A stretch of DNA of 64,000 nt, from the NCBI RefSeq assembly GCF_030053415.1, contig NZ_JASGBJ010000002.1:1054001-1118000 (forward strand). The letters are read 5' to 3'. Positions 39,374-48,653 of this stretch are shown piece after piece. Position 1 is the first letter of the stretch. Every line of letters starts with the position of its first letter. The notes below the pieces were generated by a model. It worked only from the letters and a program-made list of their open reading frames with translations. It had not been told where the DNA came from and did not search any database. The position numbers were made by a program, and so were the translations under genes. This DNA is from Marinobacter sp. CHS3-4. GTDB lineage: Bacteria; Pseudomonadota; Gammaproteobacteria; Pseudomonadales; Oleiphilaceae.

Positions 39374-40774
39374 TCAGGTATTTTTCCAGTGCTTGGCAAT
39401 GAAATCCTGAACACCCGACAGATTATTGTCCAGAACGGTGTACTCTTCATCTCTCTCGAACAGGTCCGACATATGCACCGGTAGCTCAGGCGTCGCTTTC
39501 ACACCCGACCTCAGAACAGCATCCGGGAACTTGGCGGGGTGCGCCGTTCCCAGAGTAATCATCGGCACAGACGAATCACGACGACAGTTACGGGCCGCCC
39601 GAACGCCAATTGCGGTGTGCGGATCCAGAAGGTATTCGTTCTGCTCGAAAATTTCCCGGATGGTGTCAGTCGTGCCCTGGTCATCTACCGCATCGCTGTC
39701 GAACAGGCGGCGAGCAGATTTCCAACGGTAATCCTCAATGCTGACCGGCCCTTTGGAGGCATTTTCAAGCAATTCCTTTACGGCGCGTCCATCACGACCG
39801 TGGAGATCGAACAGAAGCCTTTCGAAATTGCTGGACACCATAATATCCATGCTCGGAGACAGGGTGTGTTCCAGCTGCTGTTGCTCGTAACGATTTCCGC
39901 TCATGAAGCGATGAAGAATGTCGTTACGGTTGGTGGCAATGACCAGTTGTGAAACCGGCAGGCCCATATTCCGTGCCAGATAGCCCGCAAAGATATCGCC
40001 AAAGTTACCGGTCGGAACCGAGAACGCCATGCTGCGATCAGGCCCACCCAGTGCCAGCGATGCGTGGAAATAATAGACGATCTGGGCCATGATCCGCGCC
40101 CAGTTAATCGAATTGACGGCCGCCAGTTGAGTCTTGCCGCCCAGAAAAGACTGGTCGCCAAAGCTTTCCTTGACCATGCGCTGACAGTCATCAAAATTGC
40201 CGCGCACAGCAATATTGTGAATGTTGTCGCCCTTCACGGTGGTCATTTGGCGCCGTTGAACTTCAGACACCCGCTCGTGAGGGTGCAGAATAAAGATATC
40301 CACATGCTCACAACGACGGCAGCCTTCAATCGCCGCTGACCCTGTATCGCCGGAGGTGGCGCCCATGATGACAACATGCTGCTTGCGCTTTTCCAACACG
40401 TAATCAAGCAACCGCCCCAACAGCTGCAGAGCAAAATCCTTGAACGCCAGCGTCGGGCCGCGGAACAGCTCCAGCACCCACTCATTGGTGTCCAGCTGAA
40501 CCAAAGGGGCAACGGCTTTGTGGGCAAATACCCCGTAAGTGTCTTCCAGCATGGCCCGAAAGTCGTCTGCCGGCACCGTGTCCTCGACGAACGGGTGCAT
40601 CACGTTGAACGCCAACTCACTGTACGAGAGGCCGCGCCAGCTGCGGATTTCTTCCAGACTGAACTGTGGCAGGGATTCGGGCACGTAAAGGCCGCCGTCA
40701 GGGGCAAGCCCGGTCAGCAGGACGTCTTCAAAGCCAACCGAGGGCGCTTCGCCCCGTGTACTGATGTATCTCAC
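39374..40774 (-). CDS. thrC: Threonine synthase
   Basis: ThrC converts O-phosphohomoserine to threonine with PLP. The 466 residues begin MRYISTRGEAPSVGFEDVLL, a typical N-terminus. The PLP lysine lies in GPTLAFKDFALQ near 108-119, and ATSGDTGSAA is the phosphate loop. The start is a GTG at 40772-40774 with AAAAGG very close before it. It follows hom by 43 bases, forming a hom-thrC operon for threonine synthesis, with no thrB in the window. Confidence 0.95.
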   Translation of the reverse strand: MRYISTRGEAPSVGFEDVLLTGLAPDGGLYVPESLPQFSLEEIRSWRGLSYSELAFNVMHPFVEDTVPADDFRAMLEDTYGVFAHKAVAPLVQLDTNEWVLELFRGPTLAFKDFALQLLGRLLDYVLEKRKQHVVIMGATSGDTGSAAIEGCRRCEHVDIFILHPHERVSEVQRRQMTTVKGDNIHNIAVRGNFDDCQRMVKESFGDQSFLGGKTQLAAVNSINWARIMAQIVYYFHASLALGGPDRSMAFSVPTGNFGDIFAGYLARNMGLPVSQLVIATNRNDILHRFMSGNRYEQQQLEHTLSPSMDIMVSSNFERLLFDLHGRDGRAVKELLENASKGPVSIEDYRWKSARRLFDSDAVDDQGTTDTIREIFEQNEYLLDPHTAIGVRAARNCRRDSSVPMITLGTAHPAKFPDAVLRSGVKATPELPVHMSDLFERDEEYTVLDNNLSGVQDFIAKHWKNT

Positions 40775-40817
40775 CTTTTATGTCTCTCTAAACTGAATGC
40801 CTGACTGAACTGCGAGC

Positions 40818-42122
40818 CTAGCCTTCGAAATTTTCAGCGCGGATACGGACAACGCGGCCATCAATGTCGCTCAGTGCTTCCAGCTCCTCGATGGCGCGGT
40901 TCATCTGACGCTCCTGAACAGTATGGGTCAGGATAATGACCGGGATCCGCCCGTCCTTGAACTCGGACTCTTTCTGCATGATGGATTCGATGTTGATGCC
41001 GTGTTCGCTTAGAACCGAGGCAATCTTGGCAAGAACACCGGGGTGGTCCATCGCGGTGATCCGCAGGTAGTAGGCGGACTGAATATCCTCCATCGGCAGC
41101 ACCGGAAGGTCTTCCATTGCATCGGGCTCGAAGCCAAGATAAGGCACACGCTGATTACTGGCAGAAGCCACAGAACGAGCTGCATCGATAATGTCTGCAA
41201 TAACCGCAGAGGCAGTGGCCTCGTCACCCGCACCAGGGCCGTAATACATGGTCTGGCCAACGGCATCGCCATCAACCAGAACCGCGTTCAATACGCCATC
41301 AACTTGCGCGATCAGATGGCTGCGAGGAACCAATGTCGGGTGGACGCGCAACTCGATGCCGCCTTCCCGGCGACGGGCAATGCCCAGGTGCTTGATGCGA
41401 TAACCCAGCACCTCGGCGTGGGCGATGTCATACGGAGTAATCTCGGAAATGCCTTCGGTGTAGGCCTTTTCAAACTGCAATGGCACGCCAAAGCCGGCGG
41501 AAGCCAGGATGGTCAGCTTGTGAGCGGCATCAATGCCTTCGACGTCAAAGGTAGGATCGGCTTCGGCATAGCCCAGATCCTGAGCTTCTTTTAACACTTC
41601 AGAAAACTCACGACCGGCGCGCATTTCGGTAAGGATGTAGTTACCGGTGCCGTTGATGATGCCAGCGATCCAGTCAACCCGGTTGGCGGCCATGCCTTCG
41701 CGCACAGCTTTGATAACCGGAATGCCACCGGCAACACCCGCTTCATATGCGACGATGACGTTCTTCTCGGCGGCCGCTTTGAAGATTTCGTTACCGTGAA
41801 CCGCAATCAGCGCTTTATTGGCAGTGACAACGTGCTTGCCATTGGCAATGGCGGCCAGCACCAGTTCCTTGGCGGTATCGTAGCCACCGATCAGTTCAAC
41901 CACAACGTCCACAGATGGATCATTGACCACATCAAACACATCGGTGCTGAACGGAATATCGCCCAGGTCGATGTCATTTCGTGGGGTGCGCGTGGCAACC
42001 CTGGCAACCCTGATCTGGAAACCGGTGCGGCCAGTAATCAACTGTGCGTTGCGCTCCAGAACATTGAATGTACCGCCACCAACGGTGCCCAGTCCGCAGA
42101 TTCCGACATTGACCTGTTTCAA
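40818..42122 (-). CDS. hom: Homoserine dehydrogenase
   Basis: Hom reduces aspartate semialdehyde to homoserine with NAD(P)H. The 434 residues have GICGLGTVGGGTFNVL near 7-22 (nucleotide fold), the catalytic region around YAEADPTFDVEGIDAAHK, and a C-terminal ACT domain (about 352-430) that would bind threonine. The start is a TTG at 42120-42122: the frame begins MKQVNVGICG as in Pseudomonas, and GAGG lies seven bases before it. It leads the hom-thrC pair; a promoter candidate is at 42164-42192. Confidence 0.94.
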   Translation of the reverse strand: MKQVNVGICGLGTVGGGTFNVLERNAQLITGRTGFQIRVARVATRTPRNDIDLGDIPFSTDVFDVVNDPSVDVVVELIGGYDTAKELVLAAIANGKHVVTANKALIAVHGNEIFKAAAEKNVIVAYEAGVAGGIPVIKAVREGMAANRVDWIAGIINGTGNYILTEMRAGREFSEVLKEAQDLGYAEADPTFDVEGIDAAHKLTILASAGFGVPLQFEKAYTEGISEITPYDIAHAEVLGYRIKHLGIARRREGGIELRVHPTLVPRSHLIAQVDGVLNAVLVDGDAVGQTMYYGPGAGDEATASAVIADIIDAARSVASASNQRVPYLGFEPDAMEDLPVLPMEDIQSAYYLRITAMDHPGVLAKIASVLSEHGINIESIMQKESEFKDGRIPVIILTHTVQERQMNRAIEELEALSDIDGRVVRIRAENFEG

Positions 42123-42163
42123 ACCTTCACCTCTGTTCCCAATAGGTTATTCAAGCGAGCGAC

Positions 42164-42192
42164 AGTATAACGGACAATGCCCGCCCGAATAA
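42164..42192 (-). promoter_or_regulatory. Promoter candidate of hom-thrC
   Basis: On the minus strand TATACT (42164-42169) follows TTATTC (42187-42192) after a 17-base spacer. It lies 42 bases upstream of the hom start. The leader is too short for a Thr-rich attenuator peptide. Confidence 0.45.
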
Positions 42193-42201
42193 CCCCGCCG
42201 A

Positions 42202-42948
42202 TCAGCGTAATCCCAACGCTTGTGCGATCTGGTTGGCAGGACGGTAACCTGGCACCATTTGGCCATTGTCGAGAATGATGGCAGGCGTGCCGGTTACACC
42301 CACCTGTTGCCCGAGGCGATATTGGGCCTCAACGGGGTTTTCGCAGCTCTGGTTCGGCACGCTCTTGCCTTGTTTGGCAGCATCCATGGCGGCCTGCTGG
42401 TCGTCTGCACACCACACGGAGATATATTTCGAGAACGAAGGCGTGTTGGGACCGGAACGCGGGAACCCGTAATAGTTCACCGCTATGCCCATGTCATTCA
42501 GTGCGGATACTTCATCATGAAATTTCCGGCAGTAGGGGCAATCGATATCGGTAAAGACATCGATACTGGCTTTTTGCTCGCCGTTGGCCGGGAAAGTAAT
42601 AAGTTTAGACTGATCGTACGCCGCCAGCGCCTGGGCTCTTTCGCCAAGCCGCTTCTCTTCCGACAGGTTGGCAATGCCCTCGGACGTTACCTTGAGAACA
42701 TCGCCAGTGAGCAGGTACTGACCATCTTCAGTCGCCAGAATATTACCACCATTCGTGCTACTCACTTCGTAAAGTCCGGGCACTTCAGACGCTTTCACTC
42801 CGGTGATATCAAGCCTGGGAATTGCCTCCGTTAATTTGGCTCGAATGGCCTCTTCGGTGGATTCAGCGATCGCAACGCCGCTAGCGATGGCGCAGGCAAT
42901 GCCGGCAATCAGTGAAACAAGCGCAGGGGTCATTCTATTGCTGGACAT
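42202..42948 (-). CDS. dsbC: Thiol:disulfide interchange protein DsbC
   Basis: DsbC is a periplasmic disulfide isomerase. The 248 residues start with a signal peptide (about 1-28, cleavage near AIA-ES). A dimerisation domain precedes the active site CPYC in FTDIDCPYCRKFH near 136-148, and the cis-Pro region TGTPAII follows. The ATG at 42946-42948 is preferred over an in-frame TTG three codons earlier. The order xerD-dsbC-hom differs from the E. coli xerD-dsbC-recJ run but resembles Pseudomonas. The protein looks complete. Confidence 0.95.
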   Translation of the reverse strand: MSSNRMTPALVSLIAGIACAIASGVAIAESTEEAIRAKLTEAIPRLDITGVKASEVPGLYEVSSTNGGNILATEDGQYLLTGDVLKVTSEGIANLSEEKRLGERAQALAAYDQSKLITFPANGEQKASIDVFTDIDCPYCRKFHDEVSALNDMGIAVNYYGFPRSGPNTPSFSKYISVWCADDQQAAMDAAKQGKSVPNQSCENPVEAQYRLGQQVGVTGTPAIILDNGQMVPGYRPANQIAQALGLR

Positions 42949-43062
42949 AAATATCAAAGTTCCGATTGGCGAAGGTTTAGGTGATATGCGACAGACGGAC
43001 GCACCATTAGTTCAATGTCTGAGATTCAAAATACCGCGCCAGAGCCGGCTTTGCCAACAGCA

Positions 43063-43995
43063 TCAACCACGGGGATGGTGAGATTGATGCAGTGACTGTA
43101 GGCGCTGACGGGCCACATGAGTGTAAATCTGCGTGGTCGAAAGATCTGAATGCCCGAGCAGCATTTGCACCACCCGCAAGTCTGCACCGTGATTCAGTAA
43201 ATGGGTGGCAAACGCATGCCTTAAGGTGTGAGGGGAAAGATGCTTGTGGATGCCCGCCCGCTGAGCGTAGTGACGAATTCGATGCCAGAACGTCTGGCGG
43301 GTCATTGCGGCCGGACGATTGCCCGGGAACAGCGCATCGCACGGCCGACCCTTCAGCAAATCAGCACGACCATGGCGCATGTATTGGATCAGCCAGTCCA
43401 CAGCTTCTTCACCCAGAGGGACCAGACGCTCCTTGTTGCCCTTGCCGATAATTCGAATCACGCCCTGACGCAGGTTAACCTCATCCACGGTCAGCGCCAC
43501 CAGCTCCGAAACCCGCAGGCCACAGCCATAGAGTATTTCCATCATTGCCTTGTCTCTAAGCTCTATCGGCACGTCCGGGTCGGGTTCAGACAACAGGTTT
43601 TCAACATCCTCCTCGGAAAGTGAGTCAGGAAGTTTCTGGGGCAAACGGGGGCTATCTATTCGTAAGGTGGGATCTTCCGTGATGAGCTTTTCGCGCAAAA
43701 GGTAGCGATAAAAGCGGCGAAGACCCGACAGGCGACGGGCTGCCGTAGAGGTTTTGAAGCCTGAGGACAGCCCCGAAGATATCCAGCCCAACAGATGACT
43801 GCGGTTAACCTCTGTCAGGCGCGGCTTGGTCGGCTGACTGACCAGCCACGCCGCCAGCCGCTCAAGGTCACTACGATAGGCCTGACGCGTCTTTTCGCCC
43901 AACCCGTCTTCCAGCCAGACGGCATCGCAGAAGCGCTCGATCAATGCCTCATCGTCGGGCCTTAACGGCTGCTTGGTTCTTCGTTTATCCGTCAT
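43063..43995 (-). CDS. xerD: Site-specific tyrosine recombinase XerD
   Basis: XerD works with XerC to resolve chromosome dimers at dif during division. The 310 residues contain the catalytic Arg in GCGLRVSEL, HTLRHAFATHLL with the second conserved Arg, LLGHSDLSTTQIYTHV with the His and catalytic Tyr, and a core-binding N-terminus. The ATG at 43993-43995 has no ribosome site, because the T-run of the rplS terminator directly precedes it. The N-terminus here (MTDKRRTKQ) is longer than in Pseudomonas XerD. A start within the first 20 codons is possible. Confidence 0.94.
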   Translation of the reverse strand: MTDKRRTKQPLRPDDEALIERFCDAVWLEDGLGEKTRQAYRSDLERLAAWLVSQPTKPRLTEVNRSHLLGWISSGLSSGFKTSTAARRLSGLRRFYRYLLREKLITEDPTLRIDSPRLPQKLPDSLSEEDVENLLSEPDPDVPIELRDKAMMEILYGCGLRVSELVALTVDEVNLRQGVIRIIGKGNKERLVPLGEEAVDWLIQYMRHGRADLLKGRPCDALFPGNRPAAMTRQTFWHRIRHYAQRAGIHKHLSPHTLRHAFATHLLNHGADLRVVQMLLGHSDLSTTQIYTHVARQRLQSLHQSHHPRG

Positions 43996-44030
43996 ACAAA
44001 AAAGAAAAGGCAGCCACTGGCTGCCTTTTC
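43996..44030 (-). terminator. Intrinsic terminator of rpsP-rimM-trmD-rplS
   Basis: On the minus strand a perfect 12-bp stem with a 3-base loop (44004-44030) is followed by TTTTTT. It lies 32 bases after the rplS stop. The T-run ends two bases before the xerD ATG. Confidence 0.9.
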
Positions 44031-44061
44031 TCCTTCAACTGTTGCCAGCACCGTTGGATGC

Positions 44062-44418
44062 TCAGCCCAGCTTTTCCTTGATGCGGGCTGCCTTACCAGA
44101 CAGGTCACGCAGATAGTAAAGCTTGGCCTGGCGCACATCACCGCGACGCTTCACGCTGATGCTGTCGATCAGCTTGGAGAAGGTCTGGAAGGTACGCTCA
44201 ACACCCACGCCGTAAGAAATCTTACGAACGGTGAACGAAGAGTTCATGCCGCGGTTGCGCTTACCAATCACCACGCCTTCAAACGCCTGCAGACGCTCGC
44301 GGTTGCCTTCAGTTACACGCACCTGGATAACCACGGTGTCGCCCGGTGCAAACTCCGGAACTTCCTTGGTCATCTGCTCTGATTCAATCTGACTGATGAT
44401 GTTGTTCTTGCCGCTCAT
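44062..44418 (-). CDS. rplS: 50S ribosomal protein L19
   Basis: L19 sits at the 30S-50S interface. The 118 residues start [16 protein letters not shown], the usual N-terminus for this group, and contain [27 protein letters not shown]. The ATG at 44416-44418 follows AGGAG by seven bases; a start seven codons upstream is less likely. It is the last gene of the rpsP-rimM-trmD-rplS operon, the standard bacterial order. Confidence 0.97.
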   Translation of the reverse strand: MSGKNNIISQIESEQMTKEVPEFAPGDTVVIQVRVTEGNRERLQAFEGVVIGKRNRGMNSSFTVRKISYGVGVERTFQTFSKLIDSISVKRRGDVRQAKLYYLRDLSGKAARIKEKLG

Positions 44419-44442
44419 CGTAATGCTCCTGATACCCAATCT

Positions 44443-45201
44443 TTAATGCCCTGATGATTCGAAGGCACCCGGTTCGTTTAAAATCTCTTCCAGCAGCTCA
44501 CGCTCTTCGTCCGTAAACACCCGCTTTTCAAGCAGGTCGGGGCGTCGCTCCCGGGTTCGCCTCAGCGACTCCTTGAGTCGCCAACGCCGGATCTGATCAT
44601 GATGACCGCCCAATAATACTTCCGGCACCGCCTGACCTTCGTAGACTTCAGGTCGGGTGTAGTGCGGACAATCCAGCAACCCGTCAGCAAAGGAATCCTG
44701 CTCCGCTGACTGCGCATGACCCAGCGCTCCGGGGATGAGGCGTGTAATCGCATCCATGACAGCCATGGCTGCCAGTTCGCCGCCGGATAACACAAAATCA
44801 CCCAGCGATACTTCCCGATCCACTTCTGTCGCTATCAGGCGCTCATCAACGCCTTCATAACGGCCGGCAACCAGAATCAGACTTTGCTCTGCTGCCAGCG
44901 ACTCGACCACTTTTTGAGTCAGCGGCTCACCCTGAGGCGAGAGATACACCACACAAGGCTTAGACGGTGCCGCTTGTCTGGCCGTATCGATGGCGTCCCG
45001 CAATGGCTGGATTTTCATCAGCATTCCAGGACCGCCGCCGTAAGGCCGGTCGTCGACGGTGCGATGGCGGTCGTGGGTAAATTCCCGAGGATTCCACGAC
45101 TGAAAGGTCAACAGACCGTCTCTCACCGCCCGTCCGGTCACCCCAACCTGGGTCACCGAATCAAACATTTCAGGAAACAGACTGACCGCACCAATCCACA
45201 C
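44443..45201 (-). CDS. trmD: tRNA m1G37 methyltransferase
   Basis: TrmD methylates G37 of tRNAs carrying a G36 to prevent frameshifting. The 252 residues have the SPOUT-fold knot with [14 protein letters not shown] near 100-113, the [11 protein letters not shown] segment and [10 protein letters not shown]. The start is a GTG at 45199-45201 giving [13 protein letters not shown], the family's beginning. It lies three bases after rimM, in the ribosomal operon. Confidence 0.97.
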   Translation of the reverse strand: MWIGAVSLFPEMFDSVTQVGVTGRAVRDGLLTFQSWNPREFTHDRHRTVDDRPYGGGPGMLMKIQPLRDAIDTARQAAPSKPCVVYLSPQGEPLTQKVVESLAAEQSLILVAGRYEGVDERLIATEVDREVSLGDFVLSGGELAAMAVMDAITRLIPGALGHAQSAEQDSFADGLLDCPHYTRPEVYEGQAVPEVLLGGHHDQIRRWRLKESLRRTRERRPDLLEKRVFTDEERELLEEILNEPGAFESSGH

Positions 45202-45204
45202 CGG

Positions 45205-45732
45205 TTAAAACTCCGGGTCCCAGTCCACGGTCATGGCTGACTCCTCAAGTTGTACTTGCTTGACCACCTGATCAGGCAAGTACGGAATCAGTCGCTCACG
45301 CTGGTCAATCGATTCGCGGGTTGCATGAACAACCAGCACATCGTTGGAGCCGGTCTCAATCAGGTGATCCACCCGACCCAGACACTGCCCGTCCACCGTA
45401 AACACTGTCAGCCCTTCCAGCTGATGCCAGTAGTACTCGCCTTCAGGCAGTTCTGGCAGTTCGCTGATCGGAACCTGAATGTCTGCACCGCAATAGCTAC
45501 GGGCCACATCCCGGTCGCTAATGCCTTTAAGCCGGACAACAATGCCCTGCCCCTGGCGGCGACCTTCTTCAAGCTTTGCAGGAATTCGCTGCCCGTTGTG
45601 GATCAGAGTCCAGTTAGGGTAATTCAGAATTCCTTCTTTGGGGTCAGTGTAGGAATAGACTTTCAGCCACCCTTTAACCCCAAACACCGAGGTGATCTGA
45701 CCAATCACAGTTTCCTGCGAGTCTTTAGTCAT
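45205..45732 (-). CDS. rimM: Ribosome maturation factor RimM
   Basis: RimM binds S19 and assists 30S head assembly. The 175 residues begin MTKDSQETVIGQITSVFGVKGW, the family's usual start, and contain a RimM domain followed by a PRC-barrel (YYWHQLEGLTV). The ATG at 45730-45732 has GGGG about seven bases before it; an upstream start ten codons away is less likely. It lies between rpsP and trmD. Confidence 0.95.
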   Translation of the reverse strand: MTKDSQETVIGQITSVFGVKGWLKVYSYTDPKEGILNYPNWTLIHNGQRIPAKLEEGRRQGQGIVVRLKGISDRDVARSYCGADIQVPISELPELPEGEYYWHQLEGLTVFTVDGQCLGRVDHLIETGSNDVLVVHATRESIDQRERLIPYLPDQVVKQVQLEESAMTVDWDPEF

Positions 45733-45762
45733 ATCGATACCCCGGTGAAACGTTATTGCCAA

Positions 45763-46008
45763 TTACTCGGCTGAAGCGCCTTTCAGCAGCTTCGCAACGC
45801 GCTCGCTGGTCTGTGCGCCCTGGCTGATCCAGTGGTTCACACGATCCTGATCAATGCGCAGACGCTCTTCCTGACCGCGGGCAATCGGGTTGTAGAAACC
45901 AACACGCTCAATAAAACGGCCGTCGCGAGATTTGCGGCTGTCAGTCACTGTCAGATGGTAGAACGGGCGCTTCTTGGAGCCACCACGAGCCAAACGGATA
46001 ATTACCAT
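45763..46008 (-). CDS. rpsP: 30S ribosomal protein S16
   Basis: S16 is an early-binding 30S protein. The 81 residues begin [19 protein letters not shown], the conserved start; the ATG is at 46006-46008 with AGGA upstream. It is the first gene of the operon rpsP-rimM-trmD-rplS. The promoter candidate at 46113-46141 and a GC-rich start region are typical of ribosomal operons. Confidence 0.97.
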   Translation of the reverse strand: MVIIRLARGGSKKRPFYHLTVTDSRKSRDGRFIERVGFYNPIARGQEERLRIDQDRVNHWISQGAQTSERVAKLLKGASAE

Positions 46009-46112
46009 TTCGACCAATATCCTGTTCTGTTGTACGAACTTTGTACGATTCACGCCCAGCCAAGCATTAAAAACACCGGCTGGCGCGAAGACCCATACTC
46101 GAAAGGGGCGCT

Positions 46113-46141
46113 ATTCTATGCTAATTAAACGCCAAAGAAAA
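46113..46141 (-). promoter_or_regulatory. Promoter candidate of the rpsP operon
   Basis: On the minus strand TAGAAT (46113-46118) follows a weak TTTTCT (46136-46141) after 17 bases. A GC-rich stretch GCGCCCC sits just after the -10, the type of discriminator linked to stringent control. Confidence 0.45.
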
Positions 46142-46161
46142 CAGGGAATGTGTCCCGGTTT

Positions 46162-47550
46162 CTACATACGGCCACCGGGTGGCATACCACCACCCGGACC
46201 GCCCGGCGGCATCATACCGCCAAGACCACGCATCATGTTAGCCATACCGCCTTTTTTGCCAAATTTCTTCATCATCTTCTGCATTTGCTTGTGCTGCTTC
46301 AACAGACGATTAACGTCCTGGATCTGGGTTCCAGAACCTCCGGCGATCCGGCGCTTGCGAGAATTGTTGATCACATCGGGGTAACGGCGCTCTTTGGGCG
46401 TCATGGAGCAGATAATAGCCTCCATCTGGCCCATGGACTTGTCGTTCACCTGCTGCTGGGCCATCTGCGCCATCTGGCCCATGCCCGGCAGCTTATCCAT
46501 AAGACCACCAATACCGCCCATGTTTTTCATCTGCTGCAGCTGGTCGCGGAAATCCTCAAGATCAAAATTCTTTCCCTTCTTGATCTTCTTTGTCAGCTTC
46601 TGGGCTTTCTTCTGATCGATCTTGCGCTCTGCTTCCTCTATAAGGGAGAGCACATCCCCCATACCCAGGATTCTCGACGCGACGCGGTCCGGATGAAACG
46701 GCTCCAGCGCATCCGACTTCTCGCCCACACCCAGGAACTTGATGGGTTTGCCAGTGATGTGGCGAACAGACAGCGCCGCACCGCCACGGGCATCACCATC
46801 AGTCTTGGTCAGCACGACACCGGTTAAAGGAAGGGCATCATTAAATGCCTTGGCGGTGTTCGCCGCATCCTGACCTGTCATGGCATCAACCACAAACAGC
46901 GTCTCGATCGGATTCACCGCTTTATGCAGGCGACCGATCTCGCCCATCATCTGCTCGTCCACGTGCAAACGACCAGCAGTATCCAGAATAACCACATCGA
47001 TATGTTTTTTGCGGGCCGCATCCATTGCGCCGTTGGCGATATCGACCGGATCCTGGTCACCTGTGCTTGGGAAAAACTCGACGCCCACTTCGCCCGCCAG
47101 GGTTTCAAGCTGACGAATCGCCGCCGGGCGGTATACGTCTGCACTGACGACCATCACCGATTTTTTCTGACGCTCTTTCAGGAAACGTGAGAGTTTCGCC
47201 ACCGTGGTTGTTTTACCCGCACCCTGCAAACCGGCCATCATAATCACCGCCGGCGGCTGGGTGTTCAGGTTGAGGGCCTCTGTGCCATCGCCCATCACGC
47301 GTTCCAGCTCCTGCTGGACCACCTTCACAAACACCTGGCCCGGCGAGAGGCTGCGCTGAACCTCCTGGCCCACCGCCCGCTGACGAACGCCTTCGATAAA
47401 CTCTTTGACCACCGGCAGCGCAACGTCGGCCTCCAGCAGCGCCATGCGAACTTCGCGCAACGTTTCCTTTATATTGTCATCGGTCAGCCGCGCCTGGCCC
47501 GAAATTTTGCGCAAACTACCAGAAAGTCGGTCCTGAAGGTTTTCAAACAT
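46162..47550 (-). CDS. ffh: Signal recognition particle protein Ffh
   Basis: Ffh binds 4.5S RNA and signal sequences and delivers ribosomes to FtsY. The 462 residues have an N domain, the GTPase motif GLQGAGKTTTVAKLS, DTAGRLHVD, TKTDGDARGG and a methionine-rich M domain. The C-terminus is Gly/Pro/Met-rich. The ATG at 47548-47550 (MFENLQDRLSG) has GGAAG before it and is the family start. It is divergent from ypjD across about 190 bases and upstream of the rpsP operon. Confidence 0.97.
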   Translation of the reverse strand: MFENLQDRLSGSLRKISGQARLTDDNIKETLREVRMALLEADVALPVVKEFIEGVRQRAVGQEVQRSLSPGQVFVKVVQQELERVMGDGTEALNLNTQPPAVIMMAGLQGAGKTTTVAKLSRFLKERQKKSVMVVSADVYRPAAIRQLETLAGEVGVEFFPSTGDQDPVDIANGAMDAARKKHIDVVILDTAGRLHVDEQMMGEIGRLHKAVNPIETLFVVDAMTGQDAANTAKAFNDALPLTGVVLTKTDGDARGGAALSVRHITGKPIKFLGVGEKSDALEPFHPDRVASRILGMGDVLSLIEEAERKIDQKKAQKLTKKIKKGKNFDLEDFRDQLQQMKNMGGIGGLMDKLPGMGQMAQMAQQQVNDKSMGQMEAIICSMTPKERRYPDVINNSRKRRIAGGSGTQIQDVNRLLKQHKQMQKMMKKFGKKGGMANMMRGLGGMMPPGGPGGGMPPGGRM

Positions 47551-47648
47551 GCTGTTCTTCCGTACCCGGATAAATTGATTGCAAAACAAAGGGAAACACT
47601 GCCGAAGTTCGTGACAGAGCTCCTTGATTCCAGTTGCATAATCGCGAC

Positions 47649-47654
47649 ATTATA
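47649..47654 (-). promoter_or_regulatory. Promoter -10 of ffh
   Basis: On the minus strand a perfect TATAAT lies at 47649-47654, with a weak -35 region (no good TTGACA match at 16-18 bases). It points at ffh with a leader of about 90 bases. Confidence 0.5.
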
Positions 47655-47741
47655 ACCAGACTAGCGCCTTGAAACGACCAGCCCGGTCAAATCGGTGTCA
47701 ATCCCCGCCGATTCTCAGTTTGAATGTGGTTTAAGGATGTC

Positions 47742-48548
47742 ATGGGAACGCTGATCCTCGCGGTCACCTCATTACTGCTCTACAGCATCGGCACCGCCCT
47801 GCAGGCACTCAGCTTTCGAGGCAGAGTTCACACCAGCACGGCGATCACCTCGCTCATCGGTCTTCTTGCGCTCACCAGCCATGGGCTCCTGATTGCCCAA
47901 ACGGTGTACAGTCAGGGCGCATTCAATTTCGGTTTCTTCCAGAGTTCCGTGCTGATTTCCTGGCTCATCGTTGCCATGTTATTGGCGATGAACCTGCGCA
48001 AACCTGTGCAAAGCCTGTTTCTGGGCGTTTACCCGCTTGCAGGCCTGACCATCATCATGATTTTGATTACCCATTCGTCTTCTCGTGTGGTTCCAGGCGA
48101 CAGCTACGGCATGCTGTCACACATTGCGTTGTCGGTAACTGCCTACAGCCTCTTTACCCTGGCGGCTTTACAAGCAGTCCTTCTTTACATGCAGAACCGC
48201 GGACTCAAGCGCAACTACAACAGCGTAATGATTCGAAACTTGCCCCCGCTCCAGACCATGGAATCGCTGTTGTTCGAGCTGGTCTGGGCTGGTGTCACCT
48301 TGCTCGTGCTGGCTATTGCAACAGGCGCACTGTTCGTGGAGGACCTGTTTGCTCAGGATCTGGCACACAAGACTTTGTTCTCGCTCCTGTCCCTGGTGGT
48401 CTTTATCGCACTTCTGATCGGACGGTATGTGAAAGGCTGGCGCGGCGTTACCGCAAGCCGCTGGACTCTGGCAGGGTGCGCACTTTTGATGCTGGCTTTC
48501 TACGGCAGCAAATTCGTACTTGAACTGTTATTCCAGCGCGGTGGTTGA
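47742..48548 (+). CDS. ypjD: Inner-membrane CcsA/YpjD-family protein
   Basis: The 268 residues form about eight hydrophobic segments with the cytochrome c assembly pattern; a loop GDSYGMLSHIALS supplies a His near 124-135. YpjD resembles CcsA but is not proven to handle haem. The ATG at 47742 is chosen over 47724 because AAGGA lies five bases before it. It is divergent from ffh and followed by the corB-like gene, the same order as in E. coli (ypjD-yfjD near ffh). Confidence 0.88.
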   Translation: MGTLILAVTSLLLYSIGTALQALSFRGRVHTSTAITSLIGLLALTSHGLLIAQTVYSQGAFNFGFFQSSVLISWLIVAMLLAMNLRKPVQSLFLGVYPLAGLTIIMILITHSSSRVVPGDSYGMLSHIALSVTAYSLFTLAALQAVLLYMQNRGLKRNYNSVMIRNLPPLQTMESLLFELVWAGVTLLVLAIATGALFVEDLFAQDLAHKTLFSLLSLVVFIALLIGRYVKGWRGVTASRWTLAGCALLMLAFYGSKFVLELLFQRGG

Positions 48549-48653
48549 CCCGAGCAATGCACAACCATTCTTCCCACTTGTCGCTCCCGACCTTGACACC
48601 GGGGCCGACAGCCACCAACTTAGCTTCATCTCTGCTTTAGAAGGACGCTTTTC

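Noticed and set aside
42123..42201. Threonine attenuator before hom
   Set aside because: The gap is only 79 bases and no Thr/Ile-rich leader peptide or paired terminator structure is visible.
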